From Acidimicrobiaceae bacterium (lineage in GTDB: Bacteria; Actinomycetota; Acidimicrobiia; Acidimicrobiales; Ilumatobacteraceae), in assembly GCA_020637295.1 (NCBI GenBank), contig JACJWF010000015.1, positions 21,900-85,899 on the forward strand: 64,000 bases of DNA, in the 5' to 3' direction. This document shows positions 25,658-32,915 of the stretch, piece by piece. The stretch's first letter is position 1, and each line of letters opens with the position of its first letter. Under the pieces are notes generated by a model, which saw only the letters and a program-made list of their open reading frames with translations, was not told the origin of the DNA and ran no database searches. The position numbers and the translations under genes are program-made.

Positions 25658-26563
25658 TCACTTCCAGGTGTTGGCCAATCGCGCCGCAGTGAAGGTCTCG
25701 TCGACGGCTTCGTCGTCGAGCACCACCGGGAGCGAGCGAAGCCACTTCAAGAGCCGGAGACGCGTGGTCACCTGCACGTCCGCGGGCATCTGCTTCACCG
25801 TGAAGTGCTCCAGGTCCACGAACACGACGGCCGAGCTGACCTCGACAGGGCGCCCACACGCAGTCGATAGCAGCCGAGCAGCTCGTTGCGCCTCATAACG
25901 GGAGTTCCGCAAGTAGTCGGTGCGTTGGCCGTTCACGATGATGGCCCGCTCGCCCACCCATGCCTTGCCGCGCGGATGGCGTTTCGCATTGAGCGTGATG
26001 ACCCCGGCCGGCCCGATCACCACGTGATCGATGTCGCTGCCACGGTCGCCCACCGGAACGGCATGCAGTACTCGCCACTTCGGACCGAGGTGCCCCAACT
26101 CGGCGGCGACCTTCTCCTCACCCTTCGCCCCGACCCGCCAGGCCCGTTCCTCCGTCTTCACACCCAGCACGCGAGCCACGAAGTTCAGCACCGGTGCCTG
26201 CGCATTGACCTCGTTCCGCTTCGCCCTCGCGGCGGCACCCGCCACGTTCGTCGCCAGGTCGAGGCCCTCGGCATCAGCCGCGGGAGGGTCCGAAAGCGCC
26301 TCGTCGGCTTCGGGTGAATCCCACCCACGCGACGGCTCTGCCGCATCGACATCTGCCCCTGCCGGCGGTGGTTCCTCGGGTGACGCGTCGCCATCGGTCC
26401 ATCGGGCCAGGCACTCGGCCAGCTCGTCCTCGTATCCATCGACGGCCGCTACCACGTTCTTCGCGACCAGATCAATGTGGCCGACCTGCTCCCCGTCCGA
26501 GGTCTTCAGGTACACCCGGTCCTTGCCGTGCTTCCTCCACCGTGTCTCGATCAGCTGTGTCAC
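25658..26563 (-). CDS. NERD (nuclease-related) domain protein with N in place of the acidic catalytic residue
   Basis: A 301-residue protein. Residues 1-60 form a small module (VYLKTSDGEQVGHIDLVAK). A Pro/Asp/Ala-rich linker of about 60 residues leads to a C-terminal NERD domain: WRVGAKGEEKVAAEL, then SDIDHVVIGPAGVITLNAKRH. In typical NERD nucleases the last motif is E/D-x-K. Here it is N-A-K, a variant I have seen in actinobacterial NERD proteins and that may alter or abolish catalysis. The GTG start at 26563 faces the divergent HNH gene across 68 bp. It leads the four-gene nuclease run ending at 22440. Confidence 0.72.
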   Translation of the reverse strand: MTQLIETRWRKHGKDRVYLKTSDGEQVGHIDLVAKNVVAAVDGYEDELAECLARWTDGDASPEEPPPAGADVDAAEPSRGWDSPEADEALSDPPAADAEGLDLATNVAGAAARAKRNEVNAQAPVLNFVARVLGVKTEERAWRVGAKGEEKVAAELGHLGPKWRVLHAVPVGDRGSDIDHVVIGPAGVITLNAKRHPRGKAWVGERAIIVNGQRTDYLRNSRYEAQRAARLLSTACGRPVEVSSAVVFVDLEHFTVKQMPADVQVTTRLRLLKWLRSLPVVLDDEAVDETFTAARLANTWK

Positions 26564-26619
26564 GAGTTCTCTATCGGCACCTCCAGGCGGAACCTGACCA
26601 GGCACTCCAGATAGCGAAC

Positions 26620-26625
26620 TAGGCT
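26620..26625 (+). promoter_or_regulatory. -10 element of a leaderless promoter for the HNH gene
   Basis: TAGGCT lies six bases before the GTG at 26632 within the 68-bp divergent region shared with the NERD gene. There is no Shine-Dalgarno sequence. A second in-frame ATG at 26656 would require another promoter. Confidence 0.4.
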
Positions 26626-26631
26626 CGCTCC

Positions 26632-27567
26632 GTGCCGGCTGGCGGACTTGACGACATGGCATTCCGGGAGACGGTCTTCGCCTGGCTCCGGACCAGAACG
26701 CTCGTCACCGAGGGGCTCACCCGCGACCAGCTCAGCGAGTTCGAGTTCAACGGCCGGCGGCATCGGCTGGTCGGCACGCAGACCGGCATCTGGCGGGTGA
26801 AGGAGCACTCCCCCGCAGCCATCAGCATCCTCACCGCCTACTCCCCGGACGACACCAAGCGCCCCTACGACGACACCGTGGGCGAGGACGGCATGCTCCG
26901 CTACAAGTGGCGCGGGCACAACCCGGACTTCCCCGACAACGTGTGGCTGCGCACGGCCATGGAACTGCACCTGCCACTGGTGTGGTTCATCGGCATCGGA
27001 TACGCACCCGGCGGCAGGACCCAGGTGTTCCGCCCCGAGTTCCCCGTCTGGCTCGTGGCCGAAGAGCCCGACCAGCAGCAGTTCGTCGTCGCCGTCGAGG
27101 CCGGCCAACGAGCCCTACCGGCAGGCACCGACGCCAACGTGATCGAGTTCGCCCGCAGCTACAACGAACGCATCGTCCGCCAGCGGCACCACCAGCCCCT
27201 GTTCCGGTCCGCCGTGCTGTACGCGTACGAGCGCAAGTGCGCGGTCTGCCGGCTGCCGTTCCCCGAACTGCTCGACGCCGCACACATCAAGCCGGATTCG
27301 GAAGGCGGGCCGGCGAAGGTCACCAACGGGCTGGCCCTGTGCAACATCCACCACGGCGCGTTCGACAAGCAGCTCATCGGCATCTCACCCGACTACGTCG
27401 TGCACGTCCGGCACTCCGTGCTGGAGACCTTCGACGGCCCGACCCTCCAGCACGCCATCAAGGAGATGCACGGCGAACGCCTCCGCCAACTGCCCCACGC
27501 CCGCCACGAACGCCCCGACCGCGACCTCCTGGCCGAACGCTTCGACGCCTTCCAGCAGGCCTCATAG
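26632..27567 (+). CDS. HNH endonuclease (HNH_2-type, restriction-like)
   Basis: A 311-residue protein. The N-terminal 190 residues (FEFNGRRHRLVGTQTGIWRV, AISILTAYSP, MLRYKWRGHNPDFPDNVWLR) form the recognition-like module found in a family of predicted HNH restriction endonucleases. The C-terminal HNH domain is complete: YERKCAVCRLPFPELLDAAH, then a GLALCNIHHGAFDKQLIG block. This includes the Cys-x2-Cys, the AAHI His and the N-x-H-H pair. It is divergent from the minus-strand nuclease run. No methyltransferase is nearby, so if it restricts DNA it must recognise modified or phage-specific DNA. That point is inference. Confidence 0.78.
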   Translation: MPAGGLDDMAFRETVFAWLRTRTLVTEGLTRDQLSEFEFNGRRHRLVGTQTGIWRVKEHSPAAISILTAYSPDDTKRPYDDTVGEDGMLRYKWRGHNPDFPDNVWLRTAMELHLPLVWFIGIGYAPGGRTQVFRPEFPVWLVAEEPDQQQFVVAVEAGQRALPAGTDANVIEFARSYNERIVRQRHHQPLFRSAVLYAYERKCAVCRLPFPELLDAAHIKPDSEGGPAKVTNGLALCNIHHGAFDKQLIGISPDYVVHVRHSVLETFDGPTLQHAIKEMHGERLRQLPHARHERPDRDLLAERFDAFQQAS

Positions 27568-27611
27568 GGAGCACCATCAACGGCTGACGGCCGACGCTGA
27601 CCATCAGCCGA

Positions 27612-27641
27612 TTGCAGTGGTATAAGCACGGTGCTTATACT
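27612..27641 (+). promoter_or_regulatory. promoter embedded in a perfect 10-bp inverted repeat (AbiE-like operator)
   Basis: GTATAAGCAC (27620-27629), a central G, and GTGCTTATAC (27631-27640) form a perfect palindrome. A good promoter overlaps it: -35 TTGCAG (27612-27617), 18-bp spacer, -10 TATACT (27636-27641). Transcription would start near 27648, just before the ATG at 27655. A dimer bound here would block RNA polymerase, as expected for autoregulation by the AbiEi-like antitoxin encoded immediately downstream. Confidence 0.75.
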
Positions 27642-27654
27642 GCACCATGTGCTG

Positions 27655-28677
27655 ATGAACGTGGTAGAGGATCTACGGGGGACCGGCGTCCACGCGCGTC
27701 TTCGTGTCGACCGCCTCAGCCATGACCTCGTCGACGGATACCTCGAACTCGATGTCGACGGGCGGCACGTCGTGTTCGCCATCGAACTGAAGGCCCGAGC
27801 CCCCTACCCGAACGAGGTACCTCACCTGGAAGCGCAACGAGAACGTGTCGCACAAATGGCTCGGCCCCTGCTCGCCGCACCGTTCATCAGCCCGGCGGTC
27901 GGTGAGGCATTGTCGGCGACGGGATGGTCATGGGCCGACGAGCACGGCAACTACTCGCTTGCGGCGCCGGGCCTCCTGCTCCGTCATCGGTCCGTGTCTG
28001 CTCCCAAGCGCTCGGTGAGCCGACAGCTGCCGACGGGTTCAGGAAGCGGGGCGATCATCCGACACCTCATCCAGGAGTGGCGCGGCCAGCCGAGTCCCAC
28101 GGTGTCAGCGCTTGCTCATATCGCAGGTGTCACACAGCCGCGCGCCTCACAAGTGATCACGAAGCTGTCGGACCTCGGGTTCGTCGCCAGGTCTGCTGAT
28201 GGTGAGCGACGAGTGGTGGATCGGGACGCGCTCCTCGACCGGTTCCTGGCCGAGTACCGGGGGCCAGGGGGGTCCGCTCGCTACCTCTACTCACTGGACG
28301 CACCCCTGACTACGGCCCTGCGTGCGGCCAAGGCTTCTCCGAACTTCGGCGACCTCGTCGTGTCCGCTGACGTCGGCCCCGATCTCATCGCCCCGTGGAG
28401 AAGGCCGACCACCCTCATCCTCTACAGCCGTGGCGGCGTGCCCGACCGCGAACTCGGCGCGGTCCCGACGGCAAGCCGCGACAGCGCGAACGTGATCGTG
28501 AGGACGCCGCTCGACATGTCGGTGTTTCCGGCTCACCCGAGCGTTGCCGAGCACAAAGGCGTGGAGATCCCGCTGGCCGATCCAGTCCAGATGGTGTGGG
28601 ACCTGCTCGATCTCGGTGGGGCCGAGCGCGAGGAGGCCGCAGGAGTGCTGCGCCAGTGGATCAGCGGTCAGCCATGA
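27655..28677 (+). CDS. AbiEi-family-like antitoxin/regulator of a type IV-type toxin-antitoxin pair
   Basis: A 340-residue protein with three parts. Near the N-terminus YLELDVDGRHVVFAIELKAR looks like the core of a PD-(D/E)XK fold (D, then E-x-K). A central winged helix follows (PTVSALAHIAGVTQPRASQV, then ITKLSDLGFVARSADGERR). The C-terminal domain (TTALRAAKASPNFGDLVV, NVIVRTPLDMSVF) resembles AbiEi-type antitoxins. I chose the ATG at 27655, since the open frame from GTG 27631 starts inside the -10 region of the promoter. Its stop overlaps the nucleotidyltransferase gene start (ATGA). Family members repress their own operon through inverted repeats, matching the palindrome upstream. Confidence 0.68.
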   Translation: MNVVEDLRGTGVHARLRVDRLSHDLVDGYLELDVDGRHVVFAIELKARAPYPNEVPHLEAQRERVAQMARPLLAAPFISPAVGEALSATGWSWADEHGNYSLAAPGLLLRHRSVSAPKRSVSRQLPTGSGSGAIIRHLIQEWRGQPSPTVSALAHIAGVTQPRASQVITKLSDLGFVARSADGERRVVDRDALLDRFLAEYRGPGGSARYLYSLDAPLTTALRAAKASPNFGDLVVSADVGPDLIAPWRRPTTLILYSRGGVPDRELGAVPTASRDSANVIVRTPLDMSVFPAHPSVAEHKGVEIPLADPVQMVWDLLDLGGAEREEAAGVLRQWISGQP

Positions 28678-29483
28678 CCGCGCTCGTTCTCCCCGCGACG
28701 TCTGTGGCGGATGATGTGGGTTTCGTCGCGCCTGCGGACGTGGCCGAACTGCTCGGGGAGCGGCCCTACCGGGTGATCGGAGGCCATATGGTGACGCTGC
28801 TGGTCGCACGTTGGGGACTCGGCGCCGAGTTGTACCGCGCGACCGGAGACACCGACCTTGGAGTGCCGCCGGTCGTCGTGAACGAGCCAACGTTGATCGA
28901 CGCGCTCATCCGGCGCGGCTATCAGAGGATCGCGGGCAACCGGTTTATCAAGGAGGTGACCGACCTGCCGCAACTGGAACTCGGACGAGAACCTGCAATC
29001 AGATCCGCGATGATCGACGTGCTCGTGCCGGCCTACAGGTCTCGGGCCCGCTCTGACCGGAAGTTCGGCGATCACCTGGTGACTACGGAGGTGCCTGGGC
29101 TTGCAGTTGCGCTGCAGCGGCCGGCTGTCGCGGTCGACCTCGAGATGTATCGGCTGAACGGTACGCGCCTCGCCGCAACGCTGCTGGTGCCAGATGAGAT
29201 CGCAGCGCTGGTGCTCAAGGCCGGCGCGACGCAGGTTCGTCTCAAGGGAACGGACTTCGTCGACATCTGGCGATGCCTCGAAGTTGCCAACGCCGCCGGC
29301 GTGCAGCCAGAGGACTTCAAGCGCGCGGAAGAGCTGCGCGTGGCGGAGCGCACGCGGCAACTGTTCGACTCGCCCACGTCTCTCGGAATGGAAGCGATCG
29401 TCACCGAACAAGGGCTCTCCAGCACCGGCGCCGCGGCGCGCTTCACGCGCATCGGAGCCCTGATCGAGCGCGTGCTCCCGTAG
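28674..29483 (+). CDS. AbiEii-like nucleotidyltransferase toxin
   Basis: A 269-residue protein with a minimal nucleotidyltransferase signature near the N-terminus: YRVIGGHMVTLLVARWG followed by ATGDTDLGVPP, i.e. the GG and D-x-D elements. A later VLKAGATQVRLKGTDFVDIW fits the helix following the core in AbiEii-type proteins. AbiEii toxins are GTP-binding nucleotidyltransferases that act on tRNA or other targets and stop growth during phage infection. It overlaps the AbiEi-like gene by four bases and shares its autoregulated promoter. It marks the right end of the dense defence cluster. Confidence 0.7.
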   Translation: MTALVLPATSVADDVGFVAPADVAELLGERPYRVIGGHMVTLLVARWGLGAELYRATGDTDLGVPPVVVNEPTLIDALIRRGYQRIAGNRFIKEVTDLPQLELGREPAIRSAMIDVLVPAYRSRARSDRKFGDHLVTTEVPGLAVALQRPAVAVDLEMYRLNGTRLAATLLVPDEIAALVLKAGATQVRLKGTDFVDIWRCLEVANAAGVQPEDFKRAEELRVAERTRQLFDSPTSLGMEAIVTEQGLSSTGAAARFTRIGALIERVLP

Positions 29484-29516
29484 AAGGTCGCCGCTGGCCG
29501 TGCAAGGCTGGCGGTC

Positions 29517-30293
29517 ATGTCCCGTCGTCAGCCACTGCCCCTGCCGCTGCACACCGCCGAGGTCGCCATCGTCACTGGCGAAGGCACGATGGGCACCCAC
29601 GTCGTCCACCCGGCCACCGGCGGGCCGCACCCCACGGTGCTGTTCTTCATGGACGCACCTGGCAAGCGGCCGCTGCTGCACCGCATGGCCGCCGCCATCG
29701 CCAGCCACGGCTACTACGTGATGCTGCCCAACCTCTACTACCGCCAGACCCCCGCCTTCGAGCTCGACTTCACCTCTGCCGAATCCCTGGCGCGCATGGC
29801 GGAACTGATGCGTGCCGTCGGCAACCGCATGGTGGCCCGCGACGCCCAGGCACTGATCGAGCACGCCGACAGCGACCCCGCCGCGGACGCCACGCGCATC
29901 GCGACGGTCGGCTACTGCATGAGCGGGCCGTTCTCCCTCTTCGTCGCCGCCGAGCAGGCCGAACGGGTGCGCTGCGCAGCATCGTTCTACGGCGTCCGTC
30001 TGCACATCGACTCGGCCGACTCGCCCCACCACCGCCTCGGCGACATCCGTGGCGAGATCTACGTCGCCGCCGCAGAGCACGACGACTACGTCCCCCTCGA
30101 CATGATCACCCGCCTCGAGGCGGCCCGTGTCGCCGCCGGCACCCGCGGGCGGGTCGAGGTCTACTGGGGCACGCACCACGGCTTCGCGTTCGACGACCGG
30201 CCCGCCTACGACCCCGTCGCCGACGACCGGCACTGGACCGAGCTCCTCGACCTGTTCGCCCGCAACCTCGCACCCGGCGAACCCCTCCGGTGA
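29517..30293 (+). CDS. dienelactone hydrolase family protein
   Basis: A 258-residue alpha/beta hydrolase. The family-specific cysteine nucleophile is visible in VGYCMSGPFS (C134), with D190 in AAAEHDDYVP and H221 in GTHHGFAF completing the triad. An N-terminal strand block (HPTVLFFMDAPGKRPLLHRM) matches the family. Dienelactone hydrolases open lactones in chloroaromatic degradation, but many homologues have other ester substrates, so the substrate here is open. It lies 33 bp after the AbiEii-like gene without a clear shared function and convergent with the lipoprotein gene at 30307. A weak AAGGCT hexamer lies seven bases before its ATG. Confidence 0.85.
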   Translation: MSRRQPLPLPLHTAEVAIVTGEGTMGTHVVHPATGGPHPTVLFFMDAPGKRPLLHRMAAAIASHGYYVMLPNLYYRQTPAFELDFTSAESLARMAELMRAVGNRMVARDAQALIEHADSDPAADATRIATVGYCMSGPFSLFVAAEQAERVRCAASFYGVRLHIDSADSPHHRLGDIRGEIYVAAAEHDDYVPLDMITRLEAARVAAGTRGRVEVYWGTHHGFAFDDRPAYDPVADDRHWTELLDLFARNLAPGEPLR

Positions 30294-30306
30294 CCCACGG
30301 CGGCTG

Positions 30307-31197
30307 TCACACGCCGATGACGTCGCCGACCCGCGTCCGGATCTGCTCGCGCAGGTCGACCAACGCGGGGAACCCGTAGAGGTACAGGATCTTCTGCTCG
30401 GCGACCGTCGCGCCCGCCGGCGCGTCCCCGATGACGAACTCGGCCCACACCTCGGCGATGTCCTCCAGCGGATCGGTCGCTGCGTACCTCGTGACGAAGT
30501 CGGACTGGTGGGCCACGTAGAAGGCCTCGTTCGCCGCCGGCGACGACAGCGCGTCGAACGCCTCCGAGCCGTAGACCCACCAGAAGCGATCGAGGAAGCC
30601 GTTCAGGTACGAGTCCGGCTTCAGGCACCCCTGGTCGACGGCCGTCGTGCCGCAGCCGCCACCGCCGGTGCTCACCTGGTCGCCGGCGAGCGTGATGATG
30701 TGCCCGTACTCGTGGATGAACGTCCGTGTCAGCGCCGCCAAGTCATCGGCGTAGGCGGAATTCACGCTCACCTGGCGCTTGCCCGGTGTCTGACCGTCCA
30801 GCACCGTGGCGTCCACGTTGCGGTGCGCGTCGAAGTACACGGTGAAGCTCTCGATGTACCGGACGGTCGCCGCGTCGCCCAGCACGCGCCGGAACAGGTC
30901 CCACAGCACCTGGTGTTGTGCCGTGGGCACGGGCACGACGCTGCCGTCGGGCTGCACGGTGTACACGCCGTAGCTGGTGTCGATCGCCGGGCCGGTCGTG
31001 GTGGAGGGGGAGGACAACGTGCTCGTCGTCTCGGGCAGCGTCGTCGAGGGGATGGTGGTGCGGATCGGCGGCGGTGTCACCAGGGCAGTCGGGACGACGC
31101 TGGTGCTGGGCGAAGCCGAGTCCGCCCCGCCACACGCCGCAAGAAGAGAGATCGACGCGCACGCCAGCAGCCCACGCCACAATCGGCGTGTGGGCAT
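30307..31197 (-). CDS. lipoprotein with zincin-type HEYGH motif (putative metalloprotease)
   Basis: A 296-residue predicted lipoprotein: MPTRRLWRGLL signal start, lipobox LLAAC with C22, then a Ser/Thr/Pro linker (about 27-70). The exported domain contains TRTFIHEYGHIITLAGD (H162, E163, H166), the HExxH zinc-binding site. It also contains a downstream EDIAEVWAEFV block that could give the third ligand, and a Cys pair in GGCGTTAVDQGC. The layout suggests a surface-anchored zinc protease of an unnamed family. The start at 31197 gives a standard signal peptide; ATGs at 31221 and 31233 would place extra residues before it. The gene ends 14 bp from the convergent hydrolase gene. Confidence 0.72.
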   Translation of the reverse strand: MPTRRLWRGLLACASISLLAACGGADSASPSTSVVPTALVTPPPIRTTIPSTTLPETTSTLSSPSTTTGPAIDTSYGVYTVQPDGSVVPVPTAQHQVLWDLFRRVLGDAATVRYIESFTVYFDAHRNVDATVLDGQTPGKRQVSVNSAYADDLAALTRTFIHEYGHIITLAGDQVSTGGGGCGTTAVDQGCLKPDSYLNGFLDRFWWVYGSEAFDALSSPAANEAFYVAHQSDFVTRYAATDPLEDIAEVWAEFVIGDAPAGATVAEQKILYLYGFPALVDLREQIRTRVGDVIGV

Positions 31198-31305
31198 CCC
31201 GTCGTGCACCACGCCAGACATGGCTCCGAGCACGGCCAGACACTACTGCGCCGCTCAGGCCCGGCGTCCGCCGATCGGGCACACGGATGCCGCCGGCCTG
31301 ACGGG

Positions 31306-32214
31306 TCAGGCGAAGGCGGCGAACAGCTCGGCGAACGCCTTGGCTTGGCCGCCGGACGTGGACGACGGCACCACGATGGGCGTGGTGACGCCGGCATCGA
31401 ACCACCCCTCGATGCCCTCGCGCACCCGGCCGGCAGGGCCCGACAGGGTGCAGTCGTCGAGCCAACGATCGCTCATCGCCGCCATCACGCCCGCCTTGTC
31501 GCCCGCCGCCAGTGCCACCTGGACGGCGGTCATCTCCGCCTCGTACCCGGCCTCGATCCAGTAGTTCCGGTAGTTCGGCAGGGCGACATAGCCCTGCAGG
31601 GTGGCCCGGTTCCGCGCCCGGGCTGCCTCCAGATCGTCGTCGATCACCGTCGGGATCATGTTGCCCACGAAGAACCCGGCCGGGCGCCGATCCTCAGGCA
31701 CACGGGCCAGCGAATGGGCCATGCGGCTGCGTGCCGCGTTGGCCCACACCGCGCCGTCGCCGACCTCCACCGCGAGGTCCAGCATCCTGTCGCGCAGGGT
31801 CGCCAGCACCACCGGCGGCAGGCCGCCCATCGACTCCGCGGCCGTGCGCATCACGCCGACGTACTCACGCATGTCGGCCAGCGGCCGGCCGGTCTCCACA
31901 CGCAGGCGGCTGATGACCGGGCCGTGGGTGACGCCGACACCGAGCCGGAAGCGACCACCAGACACCTCGTGCAGATAGGAGGCCGACGTCGCCAGCGCGA
32001 CCGCGTGCTGGAGGTAGATCGGCTGGATCGACGTGCCGAACTCGATCTCCGTCGTCGAGTGGGCGATCGACAGGCACAGCCCGACCGCATCACCGAAGCT
32101 CGGGCAGTAGATGCCCGAGAACCCGCGACGTTCGATCTCCTGGGCGAGCTCCAGCGTCTGGGCGCGACGCCCCGGAACAGCGGCCAGGGACAGGGCAGGC
32201 ATTCGTGCGGTCAT
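31306..32214 (-). CDS. LLM-class (F420-dependent type) oxidoreductase
   Basis: A 302-residue TIM-barrel protein of the bacterial luciferase-like family, close to actinobacterial F420-dependent oxidoreductases. Markers are TLELAQEIERRGFSGIYCPS near the N-terminus, FGTSIQPIYLQHAVALATSA, GGRFRLGVGVTHGP, and a late RVREGIEGWFDAGVTTPIV. The substrate is unknown. The length fits the F420 branch (about 290-340) better than the FMN monooxygenase at 55512. A CACGCT hexamer eight bases before the ATG may be a weak leaderless -10. It is separated by 70 bp from the small gene upstream at 32286-32804, with no obvious operon logic. Confidence 0.8.
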   Translation of the reverse strand: MTARMPALSLAAVPGRRAQTLELAQEIERRGFSGIYCPSFGDAVGLCLSIAHSTTEIEFGTSIQPIYLQHAVALATSASYLHEVSGGRFRLGVGVTHGPVISRLRVETGRPLADMREYVGVMRTAAESMGGLPPVVLATLRDRMLDLAVEVGDGAVWANAARSRMAHSLARVPEDRRPAGFFVGNMIPTVIDDDLEAARARNRATLQGYVALPNYRNYWIEAGYEAEMTAVQVALAAGDKAGVMAAMSDRWLDDCTLSGPAGRVREGIEGWFDAGVTTPIVVPSSTSGGQAKAFAELFAAFA

Positions 32215-32285
32215 GGTCGGTCAGCGTGTCACGCCGACGAACCGGCCCCCGAACCGTGGGCGGAGGCACCACGGCACTCCACCCC

Positions 32286-32804
32286 TCAGGAGCCGGTCGG
32301 CCGCCAGTCGATCTGCGTGCCGTCGGCTCCGAGCGCGGCGACGAAACGCTCCGCGTCGGCCGCGGCGGCGACGGTCCGGCCGAGCAGCTTGGTCGCGCAG
32401 CCGAGGGCGGCCCACGCTCCGTCGCGGAACCGGAACACGGCATTGAAGTAGGCCGCGGAGGGCGCTTCGGACACGTCGTTGATCCACCACTCGCACAGGA
32501 ACCCGCCGCGTGGTGCCTCCTGCAGGAGATCCTTCGGCCGAGCACCCCATGCCCCGCCGAGATTCGCGATCAGCAACCGCCGCGACGTGAGCACGGCGCA
32601 GAGGTTGGAGTAGGGAGCAATGCGTCGATCTGCATCGAGACCCCGGAGCCCGACCTGCACCTGGAGATCCGCAGGGTGGCGGGAGCCCGGCGAGTCCGAG
32701 GCATCCAACGACTCACCGTTGGCCGGGCCCCCGGCCAGGTACTCGACGAGGGACTCACCGGGAGCCACCCCGACCAACCACGCATCAACCTTCTGCCGCT
32801 TCAC
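32286..32804 (-). CDS. small protein of unknown function
   Basis: A 172-residue protein I do not recognise. It starts with KRQKVDAWLVGVAPGESLVEYL and contains NLCAVLTSRRLLIANLGGAW, a pattern like the strand pair of bacterial PH-like domains, followed by a Trp/Phe-rich middle (FLCEWWINDVSEAPSAAYFN). The end is RFVAALGADGTQIDWRP. No signal peptide or membrane segment. The GTG at 32804 is a guess: a much longer open frame continues upstream antisense to the regulator gene but shows no protein character. It is divergent from the BTAD regulator gene with 111 bp between them. Confidence 0.55.
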   Translation of the reverse strand: MKRQKVDAWLVGVAPGESLVEYLAGGPANGESLDASDSPGSRHPADLQVQVGLRGLDADRRIAPYSNLCAVLTSRRLLIANLGGAWGARPKDLLQEAPRGGFLCEWWINDVSEAPSAAYFNAVFRFRDGAWAALGCATKLLGRTVAAAADAERFVAALGADGTQIDWRPTGS

Positions 32805-32903
32805 AGCGGGAAGTCTCGCATCTGGCCGCCGGAGTTCGGTACGGGAGCGGCCACTGCAGCGCTCCGACCCCCGACCCACGGGACCCGGTTGAGCACCCAC
32901 GGG

Positions 32904-32909
32904 TACGCT
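32904..32909 (+). promoter_or_regulatory. -10 element of a leaderless promoter for the BTAD regulator
   Basis: TACGCT lies six bases before the GTG at 32916, which lacks a Shine-Dalgarno sequence. This fixes the start within a much longer open frame. Confidence 0.5.
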
Positions 32910-32915
32910 GGGCGC

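Noticed and set aside
21565..27567. A restriction-modification system.
   Set aside because: Several nuclease folds are present but no DNA methyltransferase motifs (such as DPPY or PCQ) are visible in this region.
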